This document shows positions 35,751 to 44,367 of a stretch of DNA of 64,000 nucleotides, in pieces (within the stretch, counting starts at the first letter, position 1; each line of letters begins with the position of its first letter). The notes under the pieces were generated by a model. That model ran no database searches. It saw only the letters and a list, made by a program, of their open reading frames with translations, and had not been told where the DNA came from. The stretch is from Bacteroidota bacterium (GTDB taxonomy: Bacteria; Bacteroidota; Bacteroidia; Flavobacteriales; Weeksellaceae), in NCBI GenBank assembly GCA_023458535.1, contig JAEWYW010000046.1, positions 1 through 64,000 of the forward strand, written 5' to 3'. Position numbers and translations under genes: made by a program.

Positions 35751-37406
35751 ATGGATTTCAAAAATTATAAAATACCTTTCGAAATAAATCCGGATTATTC
35801 CACAAAAGTTGCCTACTTCTCTATGGAATTTGCCATAGATCAGGCACTAAAAATTTATTCGGGTGGACTGGGATTTTTGGCGGGTTCACACATGCGCAGC
35901 GCCTATACTTTGAAACAAAATTTAGTAGGCATAGGCATTCTGTGGAAGTTTGGTTATTACGACCAAGCCAGAAATCATGACCAAACATTGCTTCCTACAT
36001 GGACCCGCAAGATGTACAGCTATCTCGAAAATACAGGCTTGAAATTTCAAATTGAGATTCATTCTGCTCCTGTTTGGGTGGAAGTTTGGTATTTGGATCC
36101 TGAGATTTTTCAGACAGCTCCCATGTTTTTCCTTTCAACGGATGTCCCCGAGAACGATCATGTTTCTAAAACCATCTGCCACAGATTATACGATGCAAAT
36201 GAAGCAACAAAACTTGCTCAATACATTCTTTTAGGGAAAGGAGGTGCCAAACTTTTAGATGAATTGAATCTGGAGCGGGATGTCTATCATTTGAATGAAG
36301 CGCATGCATTACCGGCAGTTTTTTATCTGCTCCATAAATACAACAATGATTTAGCAGAGATTAAAAAACGTGTAGTTTTCACAACACATACACCCGAAGA
36401 AGCGGGAAACGAAAAGCACAATATCAATCTGTGCTATGATATGTCTTACTTTTCGGGAGCATCTATAGAAGAAGCCAAATTATTAGGTGGGAGCGAAAAT
36501 GATATGTTCAATCATTCCCTCGCAGCATTAAGGATGTCTAAAATTGCCAATGGAGTTTCGCAGTTACATGGTGAAGTTTCTCGGGAAATGTGGCATAAAT
36601 ATCCTGGAATTTCAGAAATAAAATCTATTACCAATGCTCAGGATTTTAAATATTGGGCAGATAAACCTCTGTACAGTGCCAAAGATGAAAATGACGATTC
36701 ACTTTTCGATTTCAGAAAAAAATATCTCAAGAAAAAACTTTTTAAAGTAGTTGCCGATCAAACCGGAAACCTTTTCGACCCTGATGTCTTTACTATCGTA
36801 TGGGCACGCCGATTTGCAGGCTACAAAAGACCAGATTTATTACTGCACGATAAGGTGAGATTTGGAAAGCTGTTGAACAACCCCAAATATCCAGTTCAAA
36901 TTATTTGGGCAGGAAAACCTTATCCTATGGATTATGCTGCCATTTCCACTTTCAACACACTGGTGGAGGACAGTAAAAACTATAAAAATATGGCAGTCCT
37001 TACAGGTTATGAACTGGCTTTAAGCAAACAACTTAAGCAAGGCTCTGATTTGTGGCTTAATAATCCGAGAGTTCCAAGGGAAGCATCGGGAACTTCAGGG
37101 ATGACTGCAGCCATGAACGGTTCTGTAAATTTATCAACAGATGATGGTTGGATTCCCGAATTTGTAAAGCATGGAAAGAACGCCTTTGTAGTTCCTAAAG
37201 CCGATCCTTCATTAAGCACTTACGATGTGGATATCCACGATATGAATGCGCTTTACAATATTTTAGAGAATGAAATCTTGCCTATTTATTACGATCATCC
37301 CGACCATTGGCGAGAAATTCAGCAGACTGCGATGGACGACATCAAAGTTCAGTTTAACAGCGATCGAATGGCTGCAGAGTATTACAAAGTCTTGTATGAT
37401 GCTTAA
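35751..37406 (+). CDS. Short alpha-glucan phosphorylase family protein (GT35), PLP lysine replaced
   Basis: A 551-residue member of the short alpha-glucan phosphorylases, which normally release glucose-1-phosphate from alpha-glucans using PLP. Recognisable motifs: VAYFSMEFAIDQALKIYSGGLGFLAG, VYHLNEAHALPAVFYLL, FTTHTPEEAGNEKHN, WARRFAGYKRPDLLLHD and PREASGTSGMTAAMNGSVNLSTDDGW. In working relatives the last motif is GTSGMK or GEK, with Lys holding PLP; here the position is Thr 452 (codon ACT). Unless another lysine serves, phosphorolysis by the usual mechanism is doubtful. The protein is well conserved elsewhere, so it may have a changed function. It sits 11 nt after the DUF3667 gene. Confidence 0.85.
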   Translation: MDFKNYKIPFEINPDYSTKVAYFSMEFAIDQALKIYSGGLGFLAGSHMRSAYTLKQNLVGIGILWKFGYYDQARNHDQTLLPTWTRKMYSYLENTGLKFQIEIHSAPVWVEVWYLDPEIFQTAPMFFLSTDVPENDHVSKTICHRLYDANEATKLAQYILLGKGGAKLLDELNLERDVYHLNEAHALPAVFYLLHKYNNDLAEIKKRVVFTTHTPEEAGNEKHNINLCYDMSYFSGASIEEAKLLGGSENDMFNHSLAALRMSKIANGVSQLHGEVSREMWHKYPGISEIKSITNAQDFKYWADKPLYSAKDENDDSLFDFRKKYLKKKLFKVVADQTGNLFDPDVFTIVWARRFAGYKRPDLLLHDKVRFGKLLNNPKYPVQIIWAGKPYPMDYAAISTFNTLVEDSKNYKNMAVLTGYELALSKQLKQGSDLWLNNPRVPREASGTSGMTAAMNGSVNLSTDDGWIPEFVKHGKNAFVVPKADPSLSTYDVDIHDMNALYNILENEILPIYYDHPDHWREIQQTAMDDIKVQFNSDRMAAEYYKVLYDA

Positions 37407-37448
37407 TCGCTGATAAACATCGCTCTACATTCTTTGTAAGATAATATA

Positions 37449-37484
37449 AAAAAGAAGAGCAAGTAGTTACTTGCTCTTCTTTTT
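37449..37484. terminator. Bidirectional terminator overlapping the 3' end of the DUF6496 gene
   Basis: A perfect 17-bp stem (AAAAAGAAGAGCAAGTA with TACTTGCTCTTCTTTTT) around a 2-nt centre. The right arm contains the last codons and part of the stop of the minus-strand DUF6496 gene (stop at 37467-37469), so coding and terminator functions overlap. It serves the convergent phosphorylase gene too. Confidence 0.8.
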
Positions 37485-37739
37485 GGTTTCAGGCTTGGCT
37501 CTTTTCTCTTCCTTTTTCATTTTAGCCTTCTCCTTTTTTAAGGGTTTATCCTTCTTTTTAGATTTCTCTTTTGGAACTTTTAAACCCTCTTCTCTGGCTT
37601 CTGAAATTCTAATAGCGATGGCTTGTTGGCGGTCCTTTACTTTTTTTCCAGAACCACTTTTCAGTTTACCTTCTTTAAATTCAAGCATTACTTTGCCAAT
37701 CTTTTCTTGAGCTTTTTTAGAATATTTCGTTTTAGCCAT
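37467..37739 (-). CDS. Lysine-rich DUF6496 family protein
   Basis: A 90-residue, extremely basic protein. The N-terminal half is the DUF6496 motif (MAKTKYSKKAQEKIGKVMLE, FKEGKLKSGSGKKVKDRQQAIAI, RISEAREEG); the C-terminal half is a run of KKKDKPLKKEKAK-type repeats. Composition suggests nucleic-acid binding, like histone H1-type tails (inference). It lies 11 nt downstream of the unknown gene 37751-38221 on the same strand and is probably co-transcribed. Confidence 0.82.
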   Translation of the reverse strand: MAKTKYSKKAQEKIGKVMLEFKEGKLKSGSGKKVKDRQQAIAIRISEAREEGLKVPKEKSKKKDKPLKKEKAKMKKEEKRAKPETKKKSK

Positions 37740-37750
37740 TTTAATTGTTT

Positions 37751-38221
37751 TTACTTTGATACAATTACCCCAATTTCATAAACGTTGGCTTGCTTCAAAT
37801 ATTTACTTCTTTCTCTTGAGGTTACAGATTCAAATTGATCATTTTTCAAAACAATAATTGGATCTTCCGTAATTTCAGTCTCGCCATTAGCCATGATTTT
37901 CTCTTCAGGACTGTACCCTTTTAAATCGGATTTTACTTTCTGCAGTTCATCTGCATATTCCCTAAAACCTGGATCGCTAGAGTGAATGAATTTATATTCA
38001 GCACCTGCGTGTACTGCGTAATGTTGTTTATTTTCAATTAAATGCCCATCATTGGTGAAAAAAGGATTGTCGTTGCCATCTGTAAAACCTATCTCTTTCA
38101 ATTCACCATTATGTTCTCGTGCATAATTTTCTGCATCTTCATAGCTTGCAAAACCTACATAAATAACATCATTCCCTAACTCATACTTTTTCAACCTTTC
38201 GTTTGATGAACTCATTTCCAT
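37751..38221 (-). CDS. Hypothetical protein
   Basis: A 156-residue, acidic, soluble protein without signal peptide or membrane segments. It contains YVGFASYEDAENYAREHNGELKEIGF near the N-terminus and ends VYEIGVIVSK. No family recognised. The gene is divergent from the DPP4 gene and 11 nt upstream of the DUF6496 gene, so those two probably form one transcript. A second ATG at codon 3 could also be the start. Confidence 0.75.
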   Translation of the reverse strand: MEMSSSNERLKKYELGNDVIYVGFASYEDAENYAREHNGELKEIGFTDGNDNPFFTNDGHLIENKQHYAVHAGAEYKFIHSSDPGFREYADELQKVKSDLKGYSPEEKIMANGETEITEDPIIVLKNDQFESVTSRERSKYLKQANVYEIGVIVSK

Positions 38222-38342
38222 ACTTTTATCTATTTTTAAATTAATTGTTTATTTAATTACTAATTTATATTTTTTTTAGAAATTTATTTGAGAAAAAAAC
38301 ATTTTAGTTTTTTGTATATTTGATGTTTTAACTCGTTCTAAA

Positions 38343-40478
38343 ATGACCAAAAATATCATTCTGACAGTAAGCTTTGCTGCTGTATTTTCTCAAACTGCCT
38401 TTGCGCAAAACATTACTTTAGACAAAATATACTCAGGATACTACCGCGGAAAAGGAATTTCGGGTATTTCATCGATGAAAAACGGTGAAAATTATCTGGT
38501 AATAGAAAAGGGCGGAATTGCTAAATATTCATATAAAACTTTTCAAAAAGATGGAAACATCGTGGATGGTAACTTCCAAAGCTATCAGTTTTCCGCAGAT
38601 GAGTCTAAAATCATGCTTTTAAAGGACAGCGAACCCATTTACAGACATTCTTTTTTGGGAAAATTCGATGTGAAAGACCTCAAATCGGGCAAGATAATCA
38701 GTTTAAATGACGGAAACTTTGTACAGGAGCCAAGCTTTTCTCCTGATGGAACCAAGGTGGCTTTTATTGCAGATAATAATATGTTTTATCAGGATTTACA
38801 TTCAGGTAAAATTACTCAAATCACTACAGATGGTAAGAAAAATGCAATTATTAACGGTCTTGCAGATTGGGTTTACGAAGAAGAATTCGGTCATGCGCAA
38901 CAATACGAATGGACCAAAAATTCAGATGCCATTGTGTTCGTAAAGTCTGATGAAACTGAGGTCCCTGAAATGTATATACCGATTTATGCGAAAAATCTAT
39001 ATCCTAAAGAGATGAGATTTAAATATCCAAAGGCAGGTGAAAAAAACTCAGTTGTTTCCGCACAACTTTATCGCTTGGATAATGGTAAAACCATGAGTCT
39101 TGATTTAAAATCCTTCAAAAATTATTACATCCCCAATGTTTACAAGACAGCGAAAGCTGATGAAATAATTTTAATAACTTCTGAAAGAGTACAGAACGCA
39201 TCAGATATTTTAAAAGTAAATACCAAAACAGGCGCAGTAAAAAAACTCTTTACAGAAACCGACAAAGCCTGGATAGAAACCGACAATGTGACATTGGAGT
39301 TTTTGGATGACAATTCATTTTTATGGGCGTCGGAGAGAGACGGTCACCGCCATTTATATTGGTATGACGAAGATGGAAGGCTTAAAAAGCAAGTAACCAA
39401 AGGCAATTGGGAAATCACGGATTATTACGGATTCAACCCTAAAACTAAGGAGGTTTATGTGCAAACTACTGAAAAAGGGAGCATCAATAAAGTGATTTCT
39501 AAGATCAACATCAACAACGGTAAAAACAAAATCATTTCTAATCTTGAAGGGAATAATTCTGGAAACTTCAGCAAAAACTATCAATATTTTATAGAAACAT
39601 CCTCAACAGCAGCAAAGCCCTACACTTATATTTTAAAGGATAATGATGGAAAAATCTTAAAGGAACTTCAAAATAATGATGAACAATTACAAAAACTGAA
39701 ATCAGATAATTTTGTAAATAAAGAATTCATCACCATCCCCAACGATGCCGGCGATCAAATGAATGCATGGATCATAAAACCTAAAAATTTTGATCCTAAC
39801 AAAAAATATCCTCTGTTCATGTTCCAGTATTCTGGTCCAGGATCCCAAAGCGTAGCCAACTCTTGGGATAACGGCAATACCATATGGTTTGAAATGTTGG
39901 CTCAAAAAGGATATATTGTGGCTTGTGTAGATGGTAGAGGAACTGGTTTTAAAGGTGCAAAATACAAGAAAGTCACCTATCTGAATTTAGGAAAATACGA
40001 AATTGAAGATCAGATTACAGCTGCGAAATGGTTCGGTAAACAATCCTACATTGATGCATCAAGAATTGGAATTTTCGGTTGGAGTTTTGGAGGTTATATG
40101 TCGTCTTTAGCTTTAACAAAAGGTGCTGATGTTTTCAAACTAGGAATTGCAGTAGCTCCTGTTACCAATTGGAGGTATTATGATTCTGTTTATACAGAAC
40201 GTTTTTTAAGAACTCCTCAGGAAAACCCAGATGGATACGATAAAAACTCACCTACGGAATATGCGCAACTCCTGAAAGGAAAATTCTTGTTAATCCATGG
40301 TACAGCAGATGACAATGTTCATTTCCAAAACTCAATGGAATTTTCTGAAGCTTTGATTCAACATAAAAAACAGTTTGATTTTATGGCTTATCCAGATAAA
40401 AACCACTCCATTTACGGAGGGAATACAAGACCTCAACTTTACGAGAAAATGACCAATTTTATATTGGAGAATCTATAA
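38343..40478 (+). CDS. Dipeptidyl peptidase IV-like S9 family serine peptidase
   Basis: A 711-residue exported peptidase that removes X-Pro or X-Ala dipeptides from peptide N-termini. Signal peptide ILTVSFAAVFSQTAFA is followed by an eight-bladed propeller. This carries the DPP4 double-Glu motif in WVYEEEFGHAQQYEW, which binds the substrate N-terminus, and a C-terminal alpha/beta hydrolase. Catalytic triad: Ser 581 in GWSFGGYMS, Asp 656 in HGTADDNVHF, His 688 in KNHSIYGG. A -7 box TATATTTG (38316-38323) with TTG 24 nt upstream is a plausible promoter. A terminator separates it from the first of four POT transporter genes, which may import the released dipeptides. Confidence 0.95.
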   Translation: MTKNIILTVSFAAVFSQTAFAQNITLDKIYSGYYRGKGISGISSMKNGENYLVIEKGGIAKYSYKTFQKDGNIVDGNFQSYQFSADESKIMLLKDSEPIYRHSFLGKFDVKDLKSGKIISLNDGNFVQEPSFSPDGTKVAFIADNNMFYQDLHSGKITQITTDGKKNAIINGLADWVYEEEFGHAQQYEWTKNSDAIVFVKSDETEVPEMYIPIYAKNLYPKEMRFKYPKAGEKNSVVSAQLYRLDNGKTMSLDLKSFKNYYIPNVYKTAKADEIILITSERVQNASDILKVNTKTGAVKKLFTETDKAWIETDNVTLEFLDDNSFLWASERDGHRHLYWYDEDGRLKKQVTKGNWEITDYYGFNPKTKEVYVQTTEKGSINKVISKININNGKNKIISNLEGNNSGNFSKNYQYFIETSSTAAKPYTYILKDNDGKILKELQNNDEQLQKLKSDNFVNKEFITIPNDAGDQMNAWIIKPKNFDPNKKYPLFMFQYSGPGSQSVANSWDNGNTIWFEMLAQKGYIVACVDGRGTGFKGAKYKKVTYLNLGKYEIEDQITAAKWFGKQSYIDASRIGIFGWSFGGYMSSLALTKGADVFKLGIAVAPVTNWRYYDSVYTERFLRTPQENPDGYDKNSPTEYAQLLKGKFLLIHGTADDNVHFQNSMEFSEALIQHKKQFDFMAYPDKNHSIYGGNTRPQLYEKMTNFILENL

Positions 40479-40502
40479 GATTTTCTTTAAAATTTAACTC
40501 TA

Positions 40503-40538
40503 AAAATACCCTTCAAACTCTTGAAGGGTATTTTTTAT
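40503..40538 (+). terminator. Terminator after the DPP4-like gene
   Basis: Perfect 12-bp stem AATACCCTTCAA/TTGAAGGGTATT with a 4-nt loop and T run. Confidence 0.85.
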
Positions 40539-40602
40539 TTAAATAAGATTGAATCAATAATACAATTGAAAATTATTTATTCCATCTATCAAAATAAAAT
40601 AT

Positions 40603-40610
40603 TATTTTTG
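40603..40610 (+). promoter_or_regulatory. Putative -7 element of the first POT gene
   Basis: TATTTTTG fits TAnnTTTG and ends 21 nt before the ATG at 40632. No TTG at standard spacing. It argues against any start upstream of 40632. Confidence 0.4.
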
Positions 40611-40631
40611 GAAAATTCGAAATTAAACAAC

Positions 40632-42284
40632 ATGAAAGCAAAACATCCAAAAGGACTTCCCTACCTATTCTTTACGGAAATGTGGGAAAGATTTGGCTAC
40701 TACCTCATCTTAGGAATATTCGTTCTATATATGATCGACCCTAAAGAAACAGGCGGACTGGCCTTCGACGACAAAAATGCCGACGATATTTTCGGAACTT
40801 TTATCGCACTTACCTACTTAACACCTTTTTTAGGTGGTTTTTTGGCAGACAGAATATTGGGTTATGTAAAAGCAATTTACATTGGTGGAGCACTGATGGG
40901 ATTGGGATACCTTGGATTGGGTATGTTTCAGGAACCAGCCATGTTTTACGCCTCTCTAGGACTAATAATTGTTGGAAATGGATTCTTTAAACCTAGCATC
41001 TCTACCCTTCTAGGGAACTTGTACACTGGTGAATACAAAGACAATAAAGATGCTGGTTATAATATATTCTATATGGGAATTAATATCGGAGCCTTTGTGT
41101 GCAATATTATTGCTGCCTTCATGCGTAACAAATACGGCTGGGGACCAGCCTTTATGACTGCGGGCGTCGGAATGTTCATCGGTCTTTTGGTTTTTACTAT
41201 GGGCAGACAACACATCCGCGAAGCCAATATACTTAAACCTAAACAAGAAGGTGACATTGGCTTATCATCAATTCTTTTAAAAGTATTTTTACCAGCTGTG
41301 GCCGCAGGAGTGGTTGGGTGGTTTATTCCTAATAATATTTTTGGAAGTGATTCTACCGACGCCTTCATTTTCGCCTGCGTACCTGTTATTATTTTTTACG
41401 TAATGTTATACGTTAATGCTAATAAAGAAGATAAAAAACCTGTGGGTGCATTGTTGGCAATTTTTGCGGTAAGCTTGATGTTTTGGGCCGTGTTTAAACA
41501 GAATGGAACCGCACTTACAAGATGGGCTAATTATTACACGGACAGAAGCGTGCCTGCAGCAGTTGAAAAGCCATTGGAAGCCATCTACCTTGTTGAAGCC
41601 AAAGATTATCAAACGAAAGAAGTTGGTGTTTATGACGATCAATATTCTGCACAAAAGGATGCGAATGGCAAGGCTCTGAAAGAACAGGGTAAAGATATTT
41701 ATTTCCGAAATATCGCTCCCGAAAAAAGAGCAGAAATGGATAAAAACCCATCGGATAAGGTATATTTGTACAACACAGAACTGTTCCAGTCCATCAATCC
41801 ATTTTGGGTAATTGTTCTTACGCCAATAGTTGTAGGAGTATTTGCGATTTTAAGACGTGTAGGAAAAGAGCCGACCACACCTAGTAAAATTGTATTAGGT
41901 CTATTTATTTCTGCATTGTCCTGTTTGGTGATGGTAGGGGCTGTAATGGCAGGAAATAACGGCGAAGTAAAAGTTTCGGCATTGTGGCTGGTGGCTTCAT
42001 ACGGAGTAATTACTGTAGGAGAACTTTGTCTTTCACCAATGGGTTTATCAATAGTATCAAAATTGAGTCCGGCAAGAATTACTGCATTAATGATGGGCGG
42101 ATTTTTCTTAGCCACTTCCATTGGAAACAAACTATCAGGCATTTTAGCAAGTACCTGGTACAGCTACGATAATAAGATGAACTATTTCTTGGTGAATTTT
42201 GTGCTTTTAATTTTTGCAACGATACTGGGATTATCAATCTTAAAAAGTTTGAATCGAATTTTAAAAGAAAAAGGCCTTCATTAA
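40632..42284 (+). CDS. POT family proton-coupled peptide transporter (first of four)
   Basis: A 550-residue inner-membrane protein of the proton-dependent oligopeptide transporter family. The ExxER proton-coupling motif is in FFTEMWERFGYY at the first helix, and the PTR2 signature is seen in FYMGINIGAFVCNIIAAF. Helices 7 and 8 are separated by a hydrophilic insert of roughly 90 residues (RWANYYTDRSVPAAVEKPLE to YLYNTELFQ), clearly longer than in the other three copies here. The frame is open to 40521, but ATG 40632 gives the conserved N-terminus MKAKHPKGLPYLFF. It has its own terminator. Confidence 0.92.
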   Translation: MKAKHPKGLPYLFFTEMWERFGYYLILGIFVLYMIDPKETGGLAFDDKNADDIFGTFIALTYLTPFLGGFLADRILGYVKAIYIGGALMGLGYLGLGMFQEPAMFYASLGLIIVGNGFFKPSISTLLGNLYTGEYKDNKDAGYNIFYMGINIGAFVCNIIAAFMRNKYGWGPAFMTAGVGMFIGLLVFTMGRQHIREANILKPKQEGDIGLSSILLKVFLPAVAAGVVGWFIPNNIFGSDSTDAFIFACVPVIIFYVMLYVNANKEDKKPVGALLAIFAVSLMFWAVFKQNGTALTRWANYYTDRSVPAAVEKPLEAIYLVEAKDYQTKEVGVYDDQYSAQKDANGKALKEQGKDIYFRNIAPEKRAEMDKNPSDKVYLYNTELFQSINPFWVIVLTPIVVGVFAILRRVGKEPTTPSKIVLGLFISALSCLVMVGAVMAGNNGEVKVSALWLVASYGVITVGELCLSPMGLSIVSKLSPARITALMMGGFFLATSIGNKLSGILASTWYSYDNKMNYFLVNFVLLIFATILGLSILKSLNRILKEKGLH

Positions 42285-42312
42285 TATGTAGAAAGTTCCA
42301 ATTTTAATAACT

Positions 42313-42341
42313 AAAACATCTTCATCTGAAGGTGTTTTTTA
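42313..42341 (+). terminator. Terminator after the first POT gene
   Basis: Stem AAACATCTTC/GAAGGTGTTT with one G-T pair, followed by a T run. Confidence 0.7.
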
Positions 42342-42482
42342 TTTGCTGAATTTGAAAATTGATGAAAGAAGGGTTTAAAACACGAAAAAATCCCAATAGA
42401 ATGCTCGTTTTATTTGAAATGAAGTTTTCACAATTGAATAATTTCGGTATCTTTCGGCATCAAAATGTAAATTTTTAAATTA

Positions 42483-44237
42483 ATGGCAACGGAAACTACG
42501 CAGCAAGATTTTTACAAATCCGAGATTCTTGGACAAAGATCCGGATTGTTCGTTCTCTTTTTCACGGAAATGTGGGAACGTTTTTCATTCTACGGAATGC
42601 GTGTACTTTTAATTCAGTTTTTAACAGCAGCTGTTATTTCAGGCGATCCAAAATCGGGTTGGGCTTGGAGTGCAGAACAAGCAGGTGCGCTTTACGGAAC
42701 CTATGCAATGATGCTTTATCTAACTCCTATTTTTGGAGGCATCATCGCCGATAAATACATTGGTTCCCGAATGGCAGTGATAATCGGAGCAGCAATTATG
42801 ACCATTGGGCATGCCTCCATGGCCTTCGACACGCCCACGATGTTCTTCATTGGTTTAGCCTGTTTGGTGATTGGAACCGGATTTTTCAAACCAAATATGC
42901 CTTCCATTCTCGGTGAAATGTACAAAGATCTCCCAGAGAAGAAAGATGGTGCCTATACCATTTTCTATATGGGTGTAAATGCTGGTGCCTTCTTCGGAAT
43001 GATGCTTTGTGGCTACGTTGCGGAAACTCAAGGTTGGCATTGGGGCTTTGGTTTAGCAGGTATTTTCATGTTATTGGGTACACTTCAATTTGCGCTGGCA
43101 AAACCTTTAATGGGCAATCTAGGGATTTTGGATAAATCCAAAGAAGCTGTTGAAGCAAAAAAATCTGAAGATACAGACAAAAGAAATCCTTTTACAACAG
43201 TAGATTATATCTTAATAGGAATCGTAAGTATTATTGGATTGCTGTAAGCATTTAATGACCCACTTTCCCGAAATGGAATCATTGATATGTTCGCGTGGCT
43301 GGATACATCTGCCCTAAGAGGACAGTACATCATGATTATTATCGCATTGATTCTCTTTATTTATTTAATTGTTTCTAGAATTTTAAGGTACGATAAGATT
43401 GTTCGTAACAGAATGTTTGCGGTGGTTTTACTGGCTTTCTTCCTAATCTTCTTTTTCATGAGTTTTGAGCAGGGCGCAACATCCTTGGTTTTGGTAGCTA
43501 GAGATTATATAGACCGAAGCTTGACAGGCTCCAGCTTAACGATTTTTAATATCGTAAATGCTGCATTCACACTGGTTCCTTTGGCCATTATTTCATGGGT
43601 TTTAATAAAGTTAGCGGTAAGCACATGGAAGAGGATTGCACTTTCCAACGTAATTCTTGTGCTATGTTTTGTATTGATTTGGGGCGCTGCACTGTGGATG
43701 CTGAAAAATGAATTTTCAAAAGAGGCTTCAGAAATAACAGTTTCGTGGTTCTCAACACTCAATTCATTCTTTATTATCGCATTGGCTTCTACGGTTTCTA
43801 AACTTTGGGAATCAAAATACAACCCTTCTGCAGCATTTAAATATGGTTTCGGATTAATTTTGGTAGCAATCGGATTCTTAATTTTAGGATTGGGATCTAT
43901 GGGTGTTTCTGAAGGTGTAAAAATCTCCATGATTTTCCTTGTCTTAACCTATCTATTCCACACATTGGGTGAGTTATTTATTTCACCTGTTGGTTTATCG
44001 TACGTTTCCAAATTGGTTCCTGGCAGAATGCTGGCATTCATGTTTGGAATCTGGTATCTTGCAATTGCAATTGCTCAAAAAGTAGCTGCAGTACTAGGTG
44101 GACAGGTAGAAACCATACAGCAGGAATATTCTTTGAGCCATTTCTTCTTCCTGTTTACTGCTATTCCGGCAGCAGCAGGTTTATTGGTCATCTTGCTCAA
44201 CCCATTAATTAAAAAATTAATGCACGGAATTAAATAA
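42483..44237 (+). pseudogene. POT family peptide transporter gene interrupted by an in-frame TAA (second of four)
   Basis: Read through, this encodes a full POT transporter of 584 codons: FFTEMWERFSFYGMRVLL with the ExxER motif, FYMGVNAGAFFGMMLCGY, and C-terminal helices ending PLIKKLMHGIK like its neighbours. One TAA at 43245-43247 (codon 255), between the two six-helix halves, stops it. The frame resumes at once as AFNDPLSRNGIIDMFAWLD and stays open to 44237. ATG 43287 could restart the second half, so a split transporter is conceivable but unproven. All other family motifs look intact, which suggests recent damage or a base error. Confidence 0.88.
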
Positions 44238-44259
44238 TTGCCACATTAAATATCTTTTT

Positions 44260-44288
44260 ACCACTTCTTCGGAAGTGGTTTTTTTTTG
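44260..44288 (+). terminator. Terminator after the second POT gene
   Basis: Perfect 8-bp stem ACCACTTC/GAAGTGGT closed by a TTCG tetraloop, followed by nine T. Confidence 0.85.
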
Positions 44289-44308
44289 TGGTATCAACAA
44301 GAAAAATC

Positions 44309-44338
44309 TTGTATGGACTGCAAAAAAAACTATATTTG
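44309..44338 (+). promoter_or_regulatory. Consensus promoter of the third POT gene
   Basis: TTG, 19 nt, TATATTTG: a full match to the Bacteroidota promoter, 29 nt before the ATG at 44368. The gene therefore has its own promoter between a terminator and its start. Confidence 0.7.
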
Positions 44339-44367
44339 TCAGTTATTAACAAAACTTAACAATTTAT

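Noticed and set aside
12455..43247. Reassignment of TAA to a sense codon
   Set aside because: Many intact conserved genes in the window end in TAA at their normal length (for example ligA and ribF), so a general recoding is not supported.
43287..44237. A stand-alone 316-residue membrane protein
   Set aside because: It is the in-frame second half of the interrupted POT transporter gene.
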